A stretch of 64,000 bases of DNA from Sphingobacterium sp. lm-10 (GCF_023554555.1 NZ_JAMJWC010000002.1:248001-312000), one strand, 5' to 3'. Counted from the stretch's first letter, positions 26,484 through 35,806 are shown. Numbers and translations: made by a program. Notes: generated by a model not told the origin, from the sequence alone.

Positions 26484-26504
26484 GGATGAATGTACATTAA
26501 CAAT

Positions 26505-26536
26505 AAAAGGAATCAAATAGCTATTTGATTCCTTTT
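26505..26536 (-). terminator. 32-bp perfect palindrome 21 nt ahead of the PIG-L start
   Basis: Arms AAAAGGAATCAAATAG and CTATTTGATTCCTTTT are directly abutted (26505-26520, 26521-26536). On the minus strand the hairpin is followed by ATTGTTAATG and then the PIG-L ATG. It may be a terminator or attenuator in the leader, or a strong operator. A loop of about 4 nt can form at the centre. Confidence 0.6.
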
Positions 26537-26677
26537 ACCAACAATTAAAAATCCTTTTTAAAAACCCTTGATACTAAACCTGATACTTCTTTCGCCCTGA
26601 AGTGAATAGAGGATCAGGCATTAATTTCATTTCTATAAAAGTAGGACATTATACGATATAAAAACACGAATGGCTTT

Positions 26678-26726
26678 AAAAAACTTTTCCACAAATTTGG
26701 AGTTATGCACAGCTTTTTGTGGAAAA
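26678..26726 (-). terminator. Intrinsic terminator of the thioredoxin/85-aa genes, with DnaA-box-like sites
   Basis: Perfect 11-bp inverted repeat TTTTCCACAAA / TTTGTGGAAAA (26685-26695, 26716-26726), 20-nt loop. On the minus strand it is followed by a run of six T (26678-26683), starting 5 nt after the 85-aa gene stop. TTTTCCACA, TTATGCACA (26703-26711) and an inverted TTTTCCACA (26718-26726) each match the DnaA-box consensus TTWTNCACA. Confidence 0.72.
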
Positions 26727-26731
26727 CCGTA

Positions 26732-26989
26732 TTATCGATCTATTGAACCCATTACGCGTTGCATAAAAGAATTGATAGCGTCTTTTGGTGCTTGACCTTC
26801 TTTGATCAATTTGTCCACTTCTACCGCACCATACATATTGGAAATCAATTCGCCAATAACATCCAGTTCTTCGTCTTTCAACGTAGAGACCTCGGTCAAC
26901 GCTTCCAGTGTTTCGATCGTCTCTAACACGTAGTCTACGTCGTTTTCAGCGATGAAATTGGTGAGATGTTTAATTACTGGTAACTTCAT
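26732..26989 (-). CDS. Small conserved protein beside thioredoxin (DUF6952-like)
   Basis: 85 aa, acidic, probably all-helical, with no signal or membrane helix. It begins MKLPVIKHLTNFIAEND and is made of two helix pairs rich in Glu/Leu/Ile, ending QRVMGSIDR. It overlaps the 3' end of the thioredoxin gene by 20 nt and follows peroxiredoxin-thioredoxin in order. I recall an uncharacterised Bacteroidota family (DUF6952) in this position, but cannot verify it. The gene order suggests a role with the thiol-peroxidase pair, such as docking or regulation. No Cys is present, so it is not itself redox-active. Confidence 0.75.
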   Translation of the reverse strand: MKLPVIKHLTNFIAENDVDYVLETIETLEALTEVSTLKDEELDVIGELISNMYGAVEVDKLIKEGQAPKDAINSFMQRVMGSIDR

Positions 26990-27284
26990 TTAATAAATCT
27001 ACTAAGCCATCAATTTTGTTAGTTTGCACTTGGTTGACCAATTTGCCATTGCTGAAAGCAGCAAATGTCGGAAGGTTATCTACGTTTGCCAGTTTTCTAG
27101 ACTCTGGATATTTCTCCGCGTCTACGATTACGAAGGCTACGTTTTCATTTTCTCCAGACAGCTTCTTGAACTTTGGTTTCATGATGCGGCAGTTACCACA
27201 CCAAGAGGCGGAGAACTGTACCAACACGGTTTCGTTTTTATTTACAATCTCCTGCAGATTATCATTATCTAATTCTTGTAACAT
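26970..27284 (-). CDS. Thioredoxin-family protein
   Basis: 104 aa from ATG 27284. An in-frame extension to 27332 would add 16 residues crossing the terminator hairpin and is rejected. The thioredoxin fold has the active site W28-C29-G30-N31-C32, where N replaces the usual P of WCGPC, which should shift the redox potential. The cis-Pro region is VDNLPTFAAF (about 72-81). No signal peptide, so cytosolic. It sits between the peroxiredoxin and the 85-aa gene and is probably the dedicated reductant of the peroxiredoxin. A terminator lies between the two, so expression may be partly uncoupled. Confidence 0.93.
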   Translation of the reverse strand: MLQELDNDNLQEIVNKNETVLVQFSASWCGNCRIMKPKFKKLSGENENVAFVIVDAEKYPESRKLANVDNLPTFAAFSNGKLVNQVQTNKIDGLVDLLNEVTSN

Positions 27285-27307
27285 GGTGTTTTCGCTTAAT
27301 GGTGTAC

Positions 27308-27360
27308 AAAAAGGGCTGACTAAAAATGTCACTGTAGCAGAAACGCTTTCTAGTCAGCCT
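27308..27360 (-). terminator. Intrinsic terminator between peroxiredoxin and thioredoxin
   Basis: Stem arms GGCTGACTA (27314-27322) and TAGTCAGCC (27351-27359) with adjacent A/T pairing. On the minus strand the second arm is followed by a run of five T (27308-27312). It lies 24 nt upstream of the thioredoxin ATG, so it probably attenuates readthrough. A smaller hairpin AGGCCG/CGGCCT sits at 27373-27389. Confidence 0.7.
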
Positions 27361-27392
27361 GAAATTACTTGGAGGCCGAATGACGGCCTATA

Positions 27393-28025
27393 TTAGTTGC
27401 TTGCCAGGTAAGAAGCTACGCCATCGCGTGTAGCATTCATGGCTTCTTTACCTTCTTCCCAGTTCGCTGGACATACTTCACCGTGTTTCTGCACGTGTGT
27501 GTACGCATCAATCAGACGGATGTATTCTTTTACATTACGGCCTAGTGGCATATCATTTACCGACTCGTGAAATACTTTTCCAGTCTCATCGATCAAGTAA
27601 GTCGCACGGTAAGTCACTGCAGAGCCTTCTACCAATGTGCCGAATTCTGGATGTTCTACTTCTTTCATCTCCAAAATGCCCAATACGCTAGAGAGGTTGC
27701 GGTTCGTATCCGCAATGATTGGGTATTCTACGCCTTCGATACCACCGTTATCTTTTGCCGTGTTCAACCAAGCAAAGTGTACTTCGTTAGAATCGCAAGA
27801 TGCACCGATAACGATGGTATTGCGTTTCTCTAATTCTGCCACTTCAGCCTGAAAAGCATGTAATTCAGTCGGGCATACGAAAGTGAAATCCTTTGGATAC
27901 CAGAATAAAAGGATCTTTTTGTTTTCCTGTTGTGCTTTTTCAAATATATTTAAAGAGATATAATCTCCCATGTAATCAATTGCGTCTACGGTGATGTTAG
28001 GGAAGTTTTTGCCTGTAAAGCTCAT
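27393..28025 (-). CDS. 2-Cys peroxiredoxin (AhpC/Tsa family)
   Basis: 210 aa, cytosolic. The peroxidatic Cys is C51 in DFTFVCPTELHAF and the resolving Cys is C185 in GEVCPANWEEG, giving typical 2-Cys chemistry that reduces H2O2, organic hydroperoxides and peroxynitrite. DTNRNLSSVLGI and the catalytic Arg in YRATYLID are present. The C-terminus lacks the full YF motif of sensitive eukaryotic enzymes. It is first in the order Prx, Trx, 85-aa protein on the minus strand. A candidate -7 element lies at 28064-28071. No OxyR gene is in the window. Confidence 0.96.
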   Translation of the reverse strand: MSFTGKNFPNITVDAIDYMGDYISLNIFEKAQQENKKILLFWYPKDFTFVCPTELHAFQAEVAELEKRNTIVIGASCDSNEVHFAWLNTAKDNGGIEGVEYPIIADTNRNLSSVLGILEMKEVEHPEFGTLVEGSAVTYRATYLIDETGKVFHESVNDMPLGRNVKEYIRLIDAYTHVQKHGEVCPANWEEGKEAMNATRDGVASYLASN

Positions 28026-28063
28026 AGTTAAGATATTTTGTTTTTCGTTTTAATTTCGTTGTG

Positions 28064-28071
28064 CAAAAGTA
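28064..28071 (-). promoter_or_regulatory. -7 promoter element of peroxiredoxin
   Basis: Minus-strand TACTTTTG matches TAnnTTTG, 38 nt upstream of the ATG. A -33 TTG at the proper spacing was not found, so an activator may assist. Confidence 0.5.
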
Positions 28072-28237
28072 CACATAAAACGTGCTTTTACCACATCGAA
28101 TTTATCAATCACATATCAACTTCATCTATAATGCTGCAATGATGGTATTGATGAATGCTATGTTTTATTTTCGATGAACTAAATGATGCTTTGACTTGAT
28201 AATGGGCTTAATTTTTCAAATCTTTGTAGTGCATTCT

Positions 28238-28309
28238 GGCCCCGTAGTTCAACGGATAGAATAGGTGTTTCCTAAACATTAGATAGCAGTTCGATTCTGC
28301 TCGGGGCTA
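28238..28309 (+). tRNA. tRNA-Arg (anticodon CCT)
   Basis: 72 nt folding as a cloverleaf: acceptor GGCCCCG/CGGGGCT (closing G-T pair), D-arm GTTC...GAAT, anticodon loop TTCCTAA with anticodon CCT, T-arm AGCAG/CTGCT around TTCGATT, discriminator A. CCA is not encoded. The anticodon stem (GGTGT/ACATT) has two G-T pairs, so it is weaker than usual. It reads the rare AGG codon. Confidence 0.9.
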
Positions 28310-28349
28310 CAAATTTTTAAAGGAATCGGTCTCTAGCACACGCTTTTCT

Positions 28350-29096
28350 TTATCCTCTCCTATACCAAGCTTCCGCATTTTTATACATAATCTGTTCAAG
28401 ATCATCGGTGGAGAAATTATCCGCGATCAATTGTACGTCTTTGTCGGAGAAGGGGACAGCGGCACGTGTGGAGGGTAGGTCGGTACCAAATAATAAGGCG
28501 TGTGGATTAATCTGATGGATCTTCTTCATGACCGGAATCGGTTCGAAGTCCGTTCGGCTAAAACCCGTCGCTTTTACTTTTACACCCTGTTCCACCCAAT
28601 AGTACAGATCATCCAATCCATCTTTTGAAAGCCCTAGATGATCGATAGAGAATTTGGGGATGTTTTGTAAGACCGGTCTTAAGTCCTTCAAATCGTTGCT
28701 GTCTATGTACAGTTCGGTATGCCAGCCATATTCCTCATATAATTTATTAGACAGCTTTTCTATATGTTCCAGCTTTTCAGAACCACCTCGCTTTACATTA
28801 AAACGCACCGCAACGACATTCGCTTCGTTTAATACCGCCAATTCTTTCTCCGAAATCGTATGTGGGATATTCGCCACGGCAACAAAACCACTGCCTAGTG
28901 TTTTCAAGGCATCCATTAAATAATCCTGATCGAAAGCCTGAAAAGAACCCGACACAATCGCCCCGCCGGTTAGTTGATAAGCAGCAGTTGCCTGGAGGTA
29001 ATCTGCAGCGACAAATTCGGGCGGTAGATAACCATTGTTCTCCACCAAGGGGAACTTTGGGTTTATAATGTGAAAATGGGCATCAAATAGTTTCAT
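28350..29096 (-). CDS. Amidohydrolase-family metal-dependent hydrolase
   Basis: 248 aa from ATG 29096. The longer in-frame version adds 27 residues without family similarity. It starts MKLFDAHFHI, the HxH metal motif of the amidohydrolase TIM barrel (amidohydrolase_2/TIM-barrel lactonase branch). Other metal-site elements are the IDHLGLS stretch around residue 165 and FGTDLPS around residue 212. Members include 2-pyrone-4,6-dicarboxylate lactonase-like and carboxylase/decarboxylase-like enzymes, so the reaction cannot be named. Cytosolic. It lies alone between tRNA-Arg and the groEL terminator. Confidence 0.82.
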   Translation of the reverse strand: MKLFDAHFHIINPKFPLVENNGYLPPEFVAADYLQATAAYQLTGGAIVSGSFQAFDQDYLMDALKTLGSGFVAVANIPHTISEKELAVLNEANVVAVRFNVKRGGSEKLEHIEKLSNKLYEEYGWHTELYIDSNDLKDLRPVLQNIPKFSIDHLGLSKDGLDDLYYWVEQGVKVKATGFSRTDFEPIPVMKKIHQINPHALLFGTDLPSTRAAVPFSDKDVQLIADNFSTDDLEQIMYKNAEAWYRRG

Positions 29097-29261
29097 CGTC
29101 GTACAACGTTTAAGTGATTCTTCCTCGGATAATGATATAACGTGTGAAACCGATTGTTGTGATGATCTAAGAGGCAAAAATGTTAAAAGGAGGACTTATC
29201 TTATCTCTAATGATATCCGTGGCGATCCGAAAACCCCTCCTTCTGCTGGCAACATACACAC

Positions 29262-29298
29262 AAAAAAAGCCGGAGATCCTCGAGGGTCTCCGGCTTTT
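29262..29298 (-). terminator. Intrinsic terminator of groESL
   Basis: 12-bp inverted repeat AAAAGCCGGAGA / TCTCCGGCTTTT (29265-29276, 29287-29298), 10-nt loop. On the minus strand it ends in a T7 run. It is palindromic enough to act both ways. Confidence 0.88.
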
Positions 29299-29327
29299 GC
29301 ACTATATAATTATTATCAATTGTTGGC

Positions 29328-30989
<1,662 letters not shown>

Positions 30990-31012
30990 CTAATAATCGA
31001 TTAAAACTTAAC

Positions 31013-31288
31013 TTACAGTACCGCGTAAATATCAGACTCACGCATGATCAAATACTCTTTGCCTTCGTACGTGATCTCCGTACCAGCATATTTACCATAC
31101 AATACTTTATCGCCTACTTGTACAGTCAATGGTTCTTCTGGTTTACCAGTTCCTACTGCTACCACTGTTCCTTGAGAAGGTTTTTCTTTAGCTGTATCTG
31201 GAATGTAGATTCCTGACGCTGTTTTTTCTTCTGCAGGTGCCGCTTCGACTACGACTCTGTCGCCGATAGGTTTGATACTTAAAGCCAT
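31013..31288 (-). CDS. groES: 10-kDa co-chaperonin GroES
   Basis: 91 aa. Starts [20 protein letters not shown] and has the mobile loop [20 protein letters not shown] (about 20-39) that docks on GroEL, then [14 protein letters not shown] and [14 protein letters not shown], all signature elements. It is the first gene of the groESL operon. The 198-bp region upstream has no CIRCE inverted repeat or clear TAnnTTTG box that I can see, so heat control probably uses another mechanism. Confidence 0.99.
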   Translation of the reverse strand: MALSIKPIGDRVVVEAAPAEEKTASGIYIPDTAKEKPSQGTVVAVGTGKPEEPLTVQVGDKVLYGKYAGTEITYEGKEYLIMRESDIYAVL

Positions 31289-31486
31289 AATTATTCTATT
31301 TATTTTATGTTTTATTTACGTTTACACATTCCACGCATCACCAATTATGCCAAAGTGACTTTCACCTATTTAGGAGACATTTTTGCATAAGCCCTTCGCG
31401 GACTGGCAGATTTCTACAAAATAGGTGTGTCAAGCTGTCAGGATATGTGCTTCTGGCATTTCAGCAAATTTGTCTAATTTTAAACC

Positions 31487-31945
31487 ATGAGAGCAGTAAT
31501 TCAGCGTGTCAGCCACGCCGCGTGCCAAGTGGAGGGCGTTCAAACCGGAGCCATTACTCAAGGGTTATTGGTGCTACTAGGTGTGGAAGAAGATGACAAG
31601 GAGGAGGATGCCGCCTGGCTAGCTGCCAAAATCTGTGCTATGCGTATCTTTGCTGATGATCAAGGTTTGATGAATCGCTCTCTACTAGATGTTGGCGGGG
31701 GTTTGTTGTTGATTTCGCAATTCACGCTTTACGCGCAAACAAAAAAAGGAAATAGGCCCTCATTTATCCGGGCGGCGAAGCCGGATAAAGCAAAACCATT
31801 GTACGAGGATATCATCAAGCGTTGTAGCGACCTATTGAACCAACAAGTACAAACAGGCATTTTTGGTGCTGATATGCAGATTAGCTTGCAGAATGATGGA
31901 CCAGTTACTATCATCATGAATACCAAAGACAAAGATAATTTTTAA
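31487..31945 (+). CDS. dtd: D-aminoacyl-tRNA deacylase
   Basis: 152 aa, cytosolic. The family signatures are intact: MRAVIQRVSHAACQVEG at the start, SQFTLYAQTKKGNRPSF (about 78-94) and the GPVT motif within NDGPVTIIMNT near the C-terminus (about 136-146). DTD hydrolyses D-amino acids and glycine from mischarged tRNA. Length is usual. It is followed 27 nt later by the MazG-like gene, probably in an operon, and is divergent from groES. Confidence 0.97.
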   Translation: MRAVIQRVSHAACQVEGVQTGAITQGLLVLLGVEEDDKEEDAAWLAAKICAMRIFADDQGLMNRSLLDVGGGLLLISQFTLYAQTKKGNRPSFIRAAKPDKAKPLYEDIIKRCSDLLNQQVQTGIFGADMQISLQNDGPVTIIMNTKDKDNF

Positions 31946-31972
31946 GAACCGTTAAAAAACAACACATAAAAT

Positions 31973-32299
31973 ATGACGATTGAGGAAGCACAGAAAACGG
32001 TGGACGAATGGATAAATACCACAGGCATCCGTTATTTTAATGAATTAACCAATACCGCTATGCTAATGGAAGAGGTGGGCGAAGTAGCGCGCATCATGGC
32101 GCGCCAATATGGGGAACAATCTTTTAAAGCCTCAGACAAAGACGTGAATCTGGCCGATGAGATGGCTGATGTGCTTTTTGTATTAATTTGCCTGGCGAAT
32201 CAAACCGGCATTAACCTGACCGAAGCGCTGCAAAAGAACCTGGAGAAGAAAACGGTGCGCGATGCTGATCGTCATGCCAATAATGAGAAGCTCAAATAA
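31973..32299 (+). CDS. MazG-like nucleotide pyrophosphohydrolase
   Basis: 108 aa, all-alpha NTP pyrophosphatase. The EExxE and ExxD magnesium-site motifs are visible as LMEEVGEVARIMARQ and LADEMADVLFVLICLANQTGI. The short single-domain form belongs to the MazG/iMazG-dUTPase superfamily and removes pyrophosphate from non-canonical or excess NTPs. It lies in a compact plus-strand run between dtd and ggt, with 27-nt gaps on both sides. Confidence 0.9.
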   Translation: MTIEEAQKTVDEWINTTGIRYFNELTNTAMLMEEVGEVARIMARQYGEQSFKASDKDVNLADEMADVLFVLICLANQTGINLTEALQKNLEKKTVRDADRHANNEKLK

Positions 32300-32326
32300 T
32301 AAACAACGAACTAACAAAAAACACAT

Positions 32327-34021
32327 ATGAAAATACTGTCTCATCTTTTAATTGCCTTTCTACTATTTAGCTCCTGCCAAAACAAGAGTAATACATCAGA
32401 TAGCGCGAAAGGTAACGAATTCGAGCATGGTGCGGTCGTAGCAGCGCATCCATTGGCATCCGATGTGGGTGTACAAATCCTGAAAGACGGTGGTAACGCC
32501 ATCGATGCGGCTATTGCGGTACAATTTGCTTTGGCTGTCGTATATCCCAATGCTGGAAACATCGGCGGAGGCGGTTTTATGGTTTACCGAAGTCACGATG
32601 GCGGCGTAGATGCCCTGGATTTTCGCGAGACGGCGCCTTTAAAATCCGACAAAGACATGTACTTGGACGCCGACGGCAATGCAATTACTGATTTAAGCCT
32701 TTACGGGCAACTGGCGGCAGGGGTACCGGGCACCGTGGCGGGTATGGTCGCTGCGCATCAAAAATATGGCTCGATGGATTGGCAAATGTTGGTTGCGCCA
32801 GCTATAAAGCTTGCCAAAGAGGGTTTCAAAATCACCAGCATGCAAGCCAAGGAATTCAATGAACATCAGGAACTTTTTTCCAGGCTCAATACCGAAGGTG
32901 CTGCGATCATCCGCAGCGAAACATGGAAAGAGGATGATGTCTTTCAACAGCCCGAGTTAGCCAGCACTTTGGAGCGCGTAGCGAAAGAAGGTCGCGATGG
33001 TTTTTATAAAGGAGAAACGGCCGACTACATCGTCAAGGAAATGCAGCGCGGAAATGGTATTATGAGCAAAGCCGATCTAGAGAATTACCAGGCAGTGTGG
33101 CGTAAGCCAGTAGAAGGAGCATACCGCGGTCATCGCGTGATTTCTATGCCTCCGCCATCAAGCGGAGGTGCGGCCCTCATTGCACTTTTACAATCTGTAG
33201 AGTCCTATCCATTGGCGCAGTGGGGCTTTCAAAGCGATTCCGCAGTACGGGTAATTGTAGAAGCCGAGCGTAGAATCTATGCCGACCGTGCCACGCATAT
33301 GGGCGACCCGGACTATCACAAAGTGCCTTTAAAGGAATTGATGGACAACCAGCGCAACAAAACTCGGATGCAAGAAATCAACTTCGCGAAGGCAACGCCA
33401 AGCAGTGAAATTCTCGCCTCCAAATTTGCCGGTTACGAATCCGAAGAAACCACACATTACTGTATCGTAGATAAAGAAGGTAATGCTGTTTCCCTGACCA
33501 CAACATTGAATGGTGCTTATGGTGCCGGTGTTTGGGTAAAAGGAGCGGGCTTCTTATTAAACAATGAGATGGACGATTTTTCGGTAAAACCGGGAGTGCC
33601 TAATTTATATGGTTTGGTGGGTGGCAAAGCGAATGCGATTGCCCCTAATAAGCGCATGTTGAGTTCGATGACGCCAACCATTGTAGAAAAAGACGGAAAG
33701 TTGTTTATGGTGGTCGGCACGCCGGGAGGCTCTACGATTATTACCTCCGTTTTTCAAACGATTACCAATGTTATTGATTATGGTATGGATGCGCAAGAGT
33801 CGGTTACGGCTTCCCGTTTTCATCACCAATGGTTGCCTGATCAAATTGATGTGGAGGAGAAAGCCATCGATGCGGAAACAAGAAGTAGCTTGGAAAAGGC
33901 GGGTTACAAAATTTATAAACGTGGAAACATCGGTCGTGTAGAAAATATTATTGTATTGCCGAATGGCAAGTTGCAGACGGGAGCAGATCCACGAGGCGAT
34001 GATGTGGCGAGGGGGTATTGA
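32327..34021 (+). CDS. ggt: Gamma-glutamyltranspeptidase
   Basis: 564 aa. The N-terminus has a lipoprotein signal (LLIAFLLFSSCQNK), so the enzyme is probably anchored to an envelope membrane. The self-processing Thr lies in EETTHYCIVDKEGNAVSLTT (about residues 370-390), generating the two subunits. Substrate-loop motifs IGGGGFMVYRS and GTPGGSTIITS are present. The enzyme cleaves glutathione and other gamma-glutamyl compounds in the periplasm. Length is normal. It is last in the dtd-mazG-like-ggt run and is followed by degenerate repeats rather than a clear terminator. Confidence 0.97.
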   Translation: MKILSHLLIAFLLFSSCQNKSNTSDSAKGNEFEHGAVVAAHPLASDVGVQILKDGGNAIDAAIAVQFALAVVYPNAGNIGGGGFMVYRSHDGGVDALDFRETAPLKSDKDMYLDADGNAITDLSLYGQLAAGVPGTVAGMVAAHQKYGSMDWQMLVAPAIKLAKEGFKITSMQAKEFNEHQELFSRLNTEGAAIIRSETWKEDDVFQQPELASTLERVAKEGRDGFYKGETADYIVKEMQRGNGIMSKADLENYQAVWRKPVEGAYRGHRVISMPPPSSGGAALIALLQSVESYPLAQWGFQSDSAVRVIVEAERRIYADRATHMGDPDYHKVPLKELMDNQRNKTRMQEINFAKATPSSEILASKFAGYESEETTHYCIVDKEGNAVSLTTTLNGAYGAGVWVKGAGFLLNNEMDDFSVKPGVPNLYGLVGGKANAIAPNKRMLSSMTPTIVEKDGKLFMVVGTPGGSTIITSVFQTITNVIDYGMDAQESVTASRFHHQWLPDQIDVEEKAIDAETRSSLEKAGYKIYKRGNIGRVENIIVLPNGKLQTGADPRGDDVARGY

Positions 34022-34023
34022 TT

Positions 34024-34130
34024 TTAGTATTGAGTAGTTAGATTGGAGTATTTAGTAGGTAGTACTGAGTAGTTAGTATTGCGTATTGAGATGATTGTAT
34101 GGCTTGTTAGTAGTTAGTATTGAGTATTGC
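34024..34130. repeat. Degenerate direct repeats after ggt
   Basis: Several imperfect copies of TTAGTATTGAGTA-like units (for example at 34024, 34061-34092 and 34108-34130) form an AT-rich tract. No coding frame is seen. It looks like slippage-prone intergenic repeats, as found downstream of genes in related genomes. Confidence 0.55.
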
Positions 34131-34134
34131 CCTT

Positions 34135-34447
34135 GAGCCGGGCGGGCTCATACTTTTTTCCCGCAAAAAAGTATGCAAAAACCTCGCCGCTGACCGTATT
34201 GGCACAACGTCCGTGCGTCCTAGTGCTATTGCCAATCCGCTAAGGCGGCATTTTGATAAAATTGGAAAGTTACTGCTTTAGTCGACCTAGCGTTCTGACT
34301 GCGGCAAGCCGTCAAAAAGTAAATCCGTAAAGCACAAAAATCTGTTTGAGCAAAGCGAGTTCATTTTTGTGTAGGATTTCTGAGGACGGATAGCAGTAAG
34401 GAATGCCGTCTTGATTTTTGCCAAACTTTTTATCAAGAAAAAGTTTG
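34135..34447. other. Non-coding structured region, possible mobile repeat or remnant
   Basis: About 310 bp without a convincing gene. It starts GAGCCGGGCGGGCTC, then a hairpin CATACTTTTTT/AAAAAAGTATG (34149-34159, 34165-34175). The centre has facing motifs ATTGGCA (about 34199) and TGCCAAT plus GCCGC/GCGGC. It ends with another T/A-type hairpin. The two similar A/T hairpins bracket the region. No transposase is present, so origin is uncertain. Confidence 0.45.
34422..34447 (-). terminator. Hairpin after the arginase-like gene
   Basis: 10-bp inverted repeat CAAACTTTTT / AAAAAGTTTG (34422-34431, 34438-34447), 6-nt loop, 10 nt beyond the minus-strand stop. A/T-rich stem with T-run in the arm. 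It may terminate the gene or belong to the adjoining repeat region. Confidence 0.5.
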
Positions 34448-34457
34448 AATAAACACC

Positions 34458-35645
34458 CTACTGTAACTTTTGATGCGTACGCCACCATAGATCTGGCATT
34501 TCGCCATCTACTGCTAGTTGATAATCCTCGTACCGACATGGCACTAGGAAAAATCGCTCGTTGACGGATTTACTGCCAAAATAGGGAACCTGCATCCACC
34601 AACGATCTGATTTTTTACTTTTCACAAAAACCAATTCATAATCATCGCTTTCCAATGACGTGCGGTAAATAATGTAATTGGACTTCGGATACATTGGGGC
34701 ATCCCCTTTGCGGGAATAGAAGCCATCGATAAAACACCAGATCATCTGTGCCACCAGCATGGCGCTGTGCCCCATGGGATCGAAAGTTGGGTTAAATTCA
34801 TAGAATCCGACCGACGAACATTTGTCTGACATGCCAGCGTAACGCGCCAGCTGACACGCATCATCCCCATATAAGCCATTAGGCGTGGCATTGGCATTTC
34901 CGCCTGCTTCTGAAGCGCGGATAGCACCCATGTCAAAGCTTACCATATCTGCTGCACGGATTAAAGGCTCCGACTGATCCAGCTTTCCGGTCATTGCACC
35001 AATACGCATCGCGTTGAAAAACAACTTGTTGTACATATTGATAGACTCCTTGCTCACCAAATAAGTTTGGTACGCAATATTGCTCAGACTAAATAAATAG
35101 TCCGGTTGGTGTAAGATGATATGATTAAGATAGGTCGTAGAATTCAGTGTCGTGTGCTCATCACTTTCCTGATCCAGATCAAACCGGGAATCAATGACGG
35201 CTACTTCTACTTTTTGCTCCAGATTTTCGTAGCCCATGTATTGGGCATAAGTCAGATCTTGTCCGCCCCCGATAATAACAGGTACGATTTGCATTTTTAC
35301 CAATTCCTCTACCACATTGCGCAGTGCGGCATAGGTATCCTGTATGCGAGCGCCAGCTTTGATATTTCCCAGGTCAGCAATCCGCAGGGTATAATCCCCT
35401 TCATACAGCTCATACAAATGCTTGCGTACTTCATTAGGCGCCTTCGCCGTACCGCGGTTGTTCACCGCTGCGCGATCTTCTTCTACGCCTACAATTGCCA
35501 GATGTGGCTTGGTGTCTGCATCGTCCAAATCAGGAAAGTTACTTTCGTAACGTACGATGGTCTTGCCGAGTTGAGAATTAAGAAAATCTGCCGTAGATGT
35601 AATTTCTGTTAAAGAGATTGGCTGAAAAAAATCTGCTAGAGTCAT
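34458..35645 (-). CDS. Arginase/formimidoylglutamase-fold protein with altered metal site
   Basis: 395 aa, longer than typical ureohydrolases (~300 aa). The fold is recognisable from the order of the three metal motifs, but they are altered. The GGDHS motif reads GGGQDLT (His lost), DAHxD reads DSRFDL (His to Arg, both Asp kept) and SFDIDxxDP reads SFDMGAIRAS (second Asp lost). So three of six usual manganese ligands are missing. The protein could be inactive, mononuclear or repurposed. An extra C-terminal region (KKSDRWWMQVPYFG) is conserved-looking. It is alone between the repeat region and a divergent epimerase. Confidence 0.82.
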   Translation of the reverse strand: MTLADFFQPISLTEITSTADFLNSQLGKTIVRYESNFPDLDDADTKPHLAIVGVEEDRAAVNNRGTAKAPNEVRKHLYELYEGDYTLRIADLGNIKAGARIQDTYAALRNVVEELVKMQIVPVIIGGGQDLTYAQYMGYENLEQKVEVAVIDSRFDLDQESDEHTTLNSTTYLNHIILHQPDYLFSLSNIAYQTYLVSKESINMYNKLFFNAMRIGAMTGKLDQSEPLIRAADMVSFDMGAIRASEAGGNANATPNGLYGDDACQLARYAGMSDKCSSVGFYEFNPTFDPMGHSAMLVAQMIWCFIDGFYSRKGDAPMYPKSNYIIYRTSLESDDYELVFVKSKKSDRWWMQVPYFGSKSVNERFFLVPCRYEDYQLAVDGEMPDLWWRTHQKLQ

Positions 35646-35744
35646 GAATGTAATAGGACTAATGAGTGCTTTCCGTGAATAAATAGCATTTGTTCAGCAC
35701 AAAGATGCATTTATTCCTTCGCTTTTACTCCCTCAAATAAGCAT

Positions 35745-35775
35745 TTGCATGGTATGTATAATTACTATACTTTTG
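35745..35775 (+). promoter_or_regulatory. Promoter of the epimerase/phosphatase genes
   Basis: TTG (35745-35747), 20-nt spacer, TACTTTTG (35768-35775) matches the Bacteroidota consensus and ends 31 nt before the ATG. Confidence 0.7.
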
Positions 35776-35806
35776 AAGAAAGCAATGTTAAACACCTAGT
35801 TAGAGG

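Noticed and set aside
26484-26516. N-terminal extension of the PIG-L deacetylase from a TTG
   Set aside because: It begins inside the perfect palindrome and would bury the signal peptide.
31289-31486. CIRCE-type heat-shock operator upstream of groES
   Set aside because: No TTAGCACTC-N9-GAGTGCTAA-like inverted repeat is present.
34135-34447. Insertion sequence remnant
   Set aside because: No transposase-like frame and no target duplication were seen; only hairpins support mobility.
35121-35612. Long plus-strand open frame opposite the arginase-like gene
   Set aside because: Antisense shadow with no recognisable motif, while the minus-strand frame carries the family motifs.
34458-35645. Active formimidoylglutamase
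   Set aside because: Three metal ligands are changed, so activity cannot be assumed from family membership.
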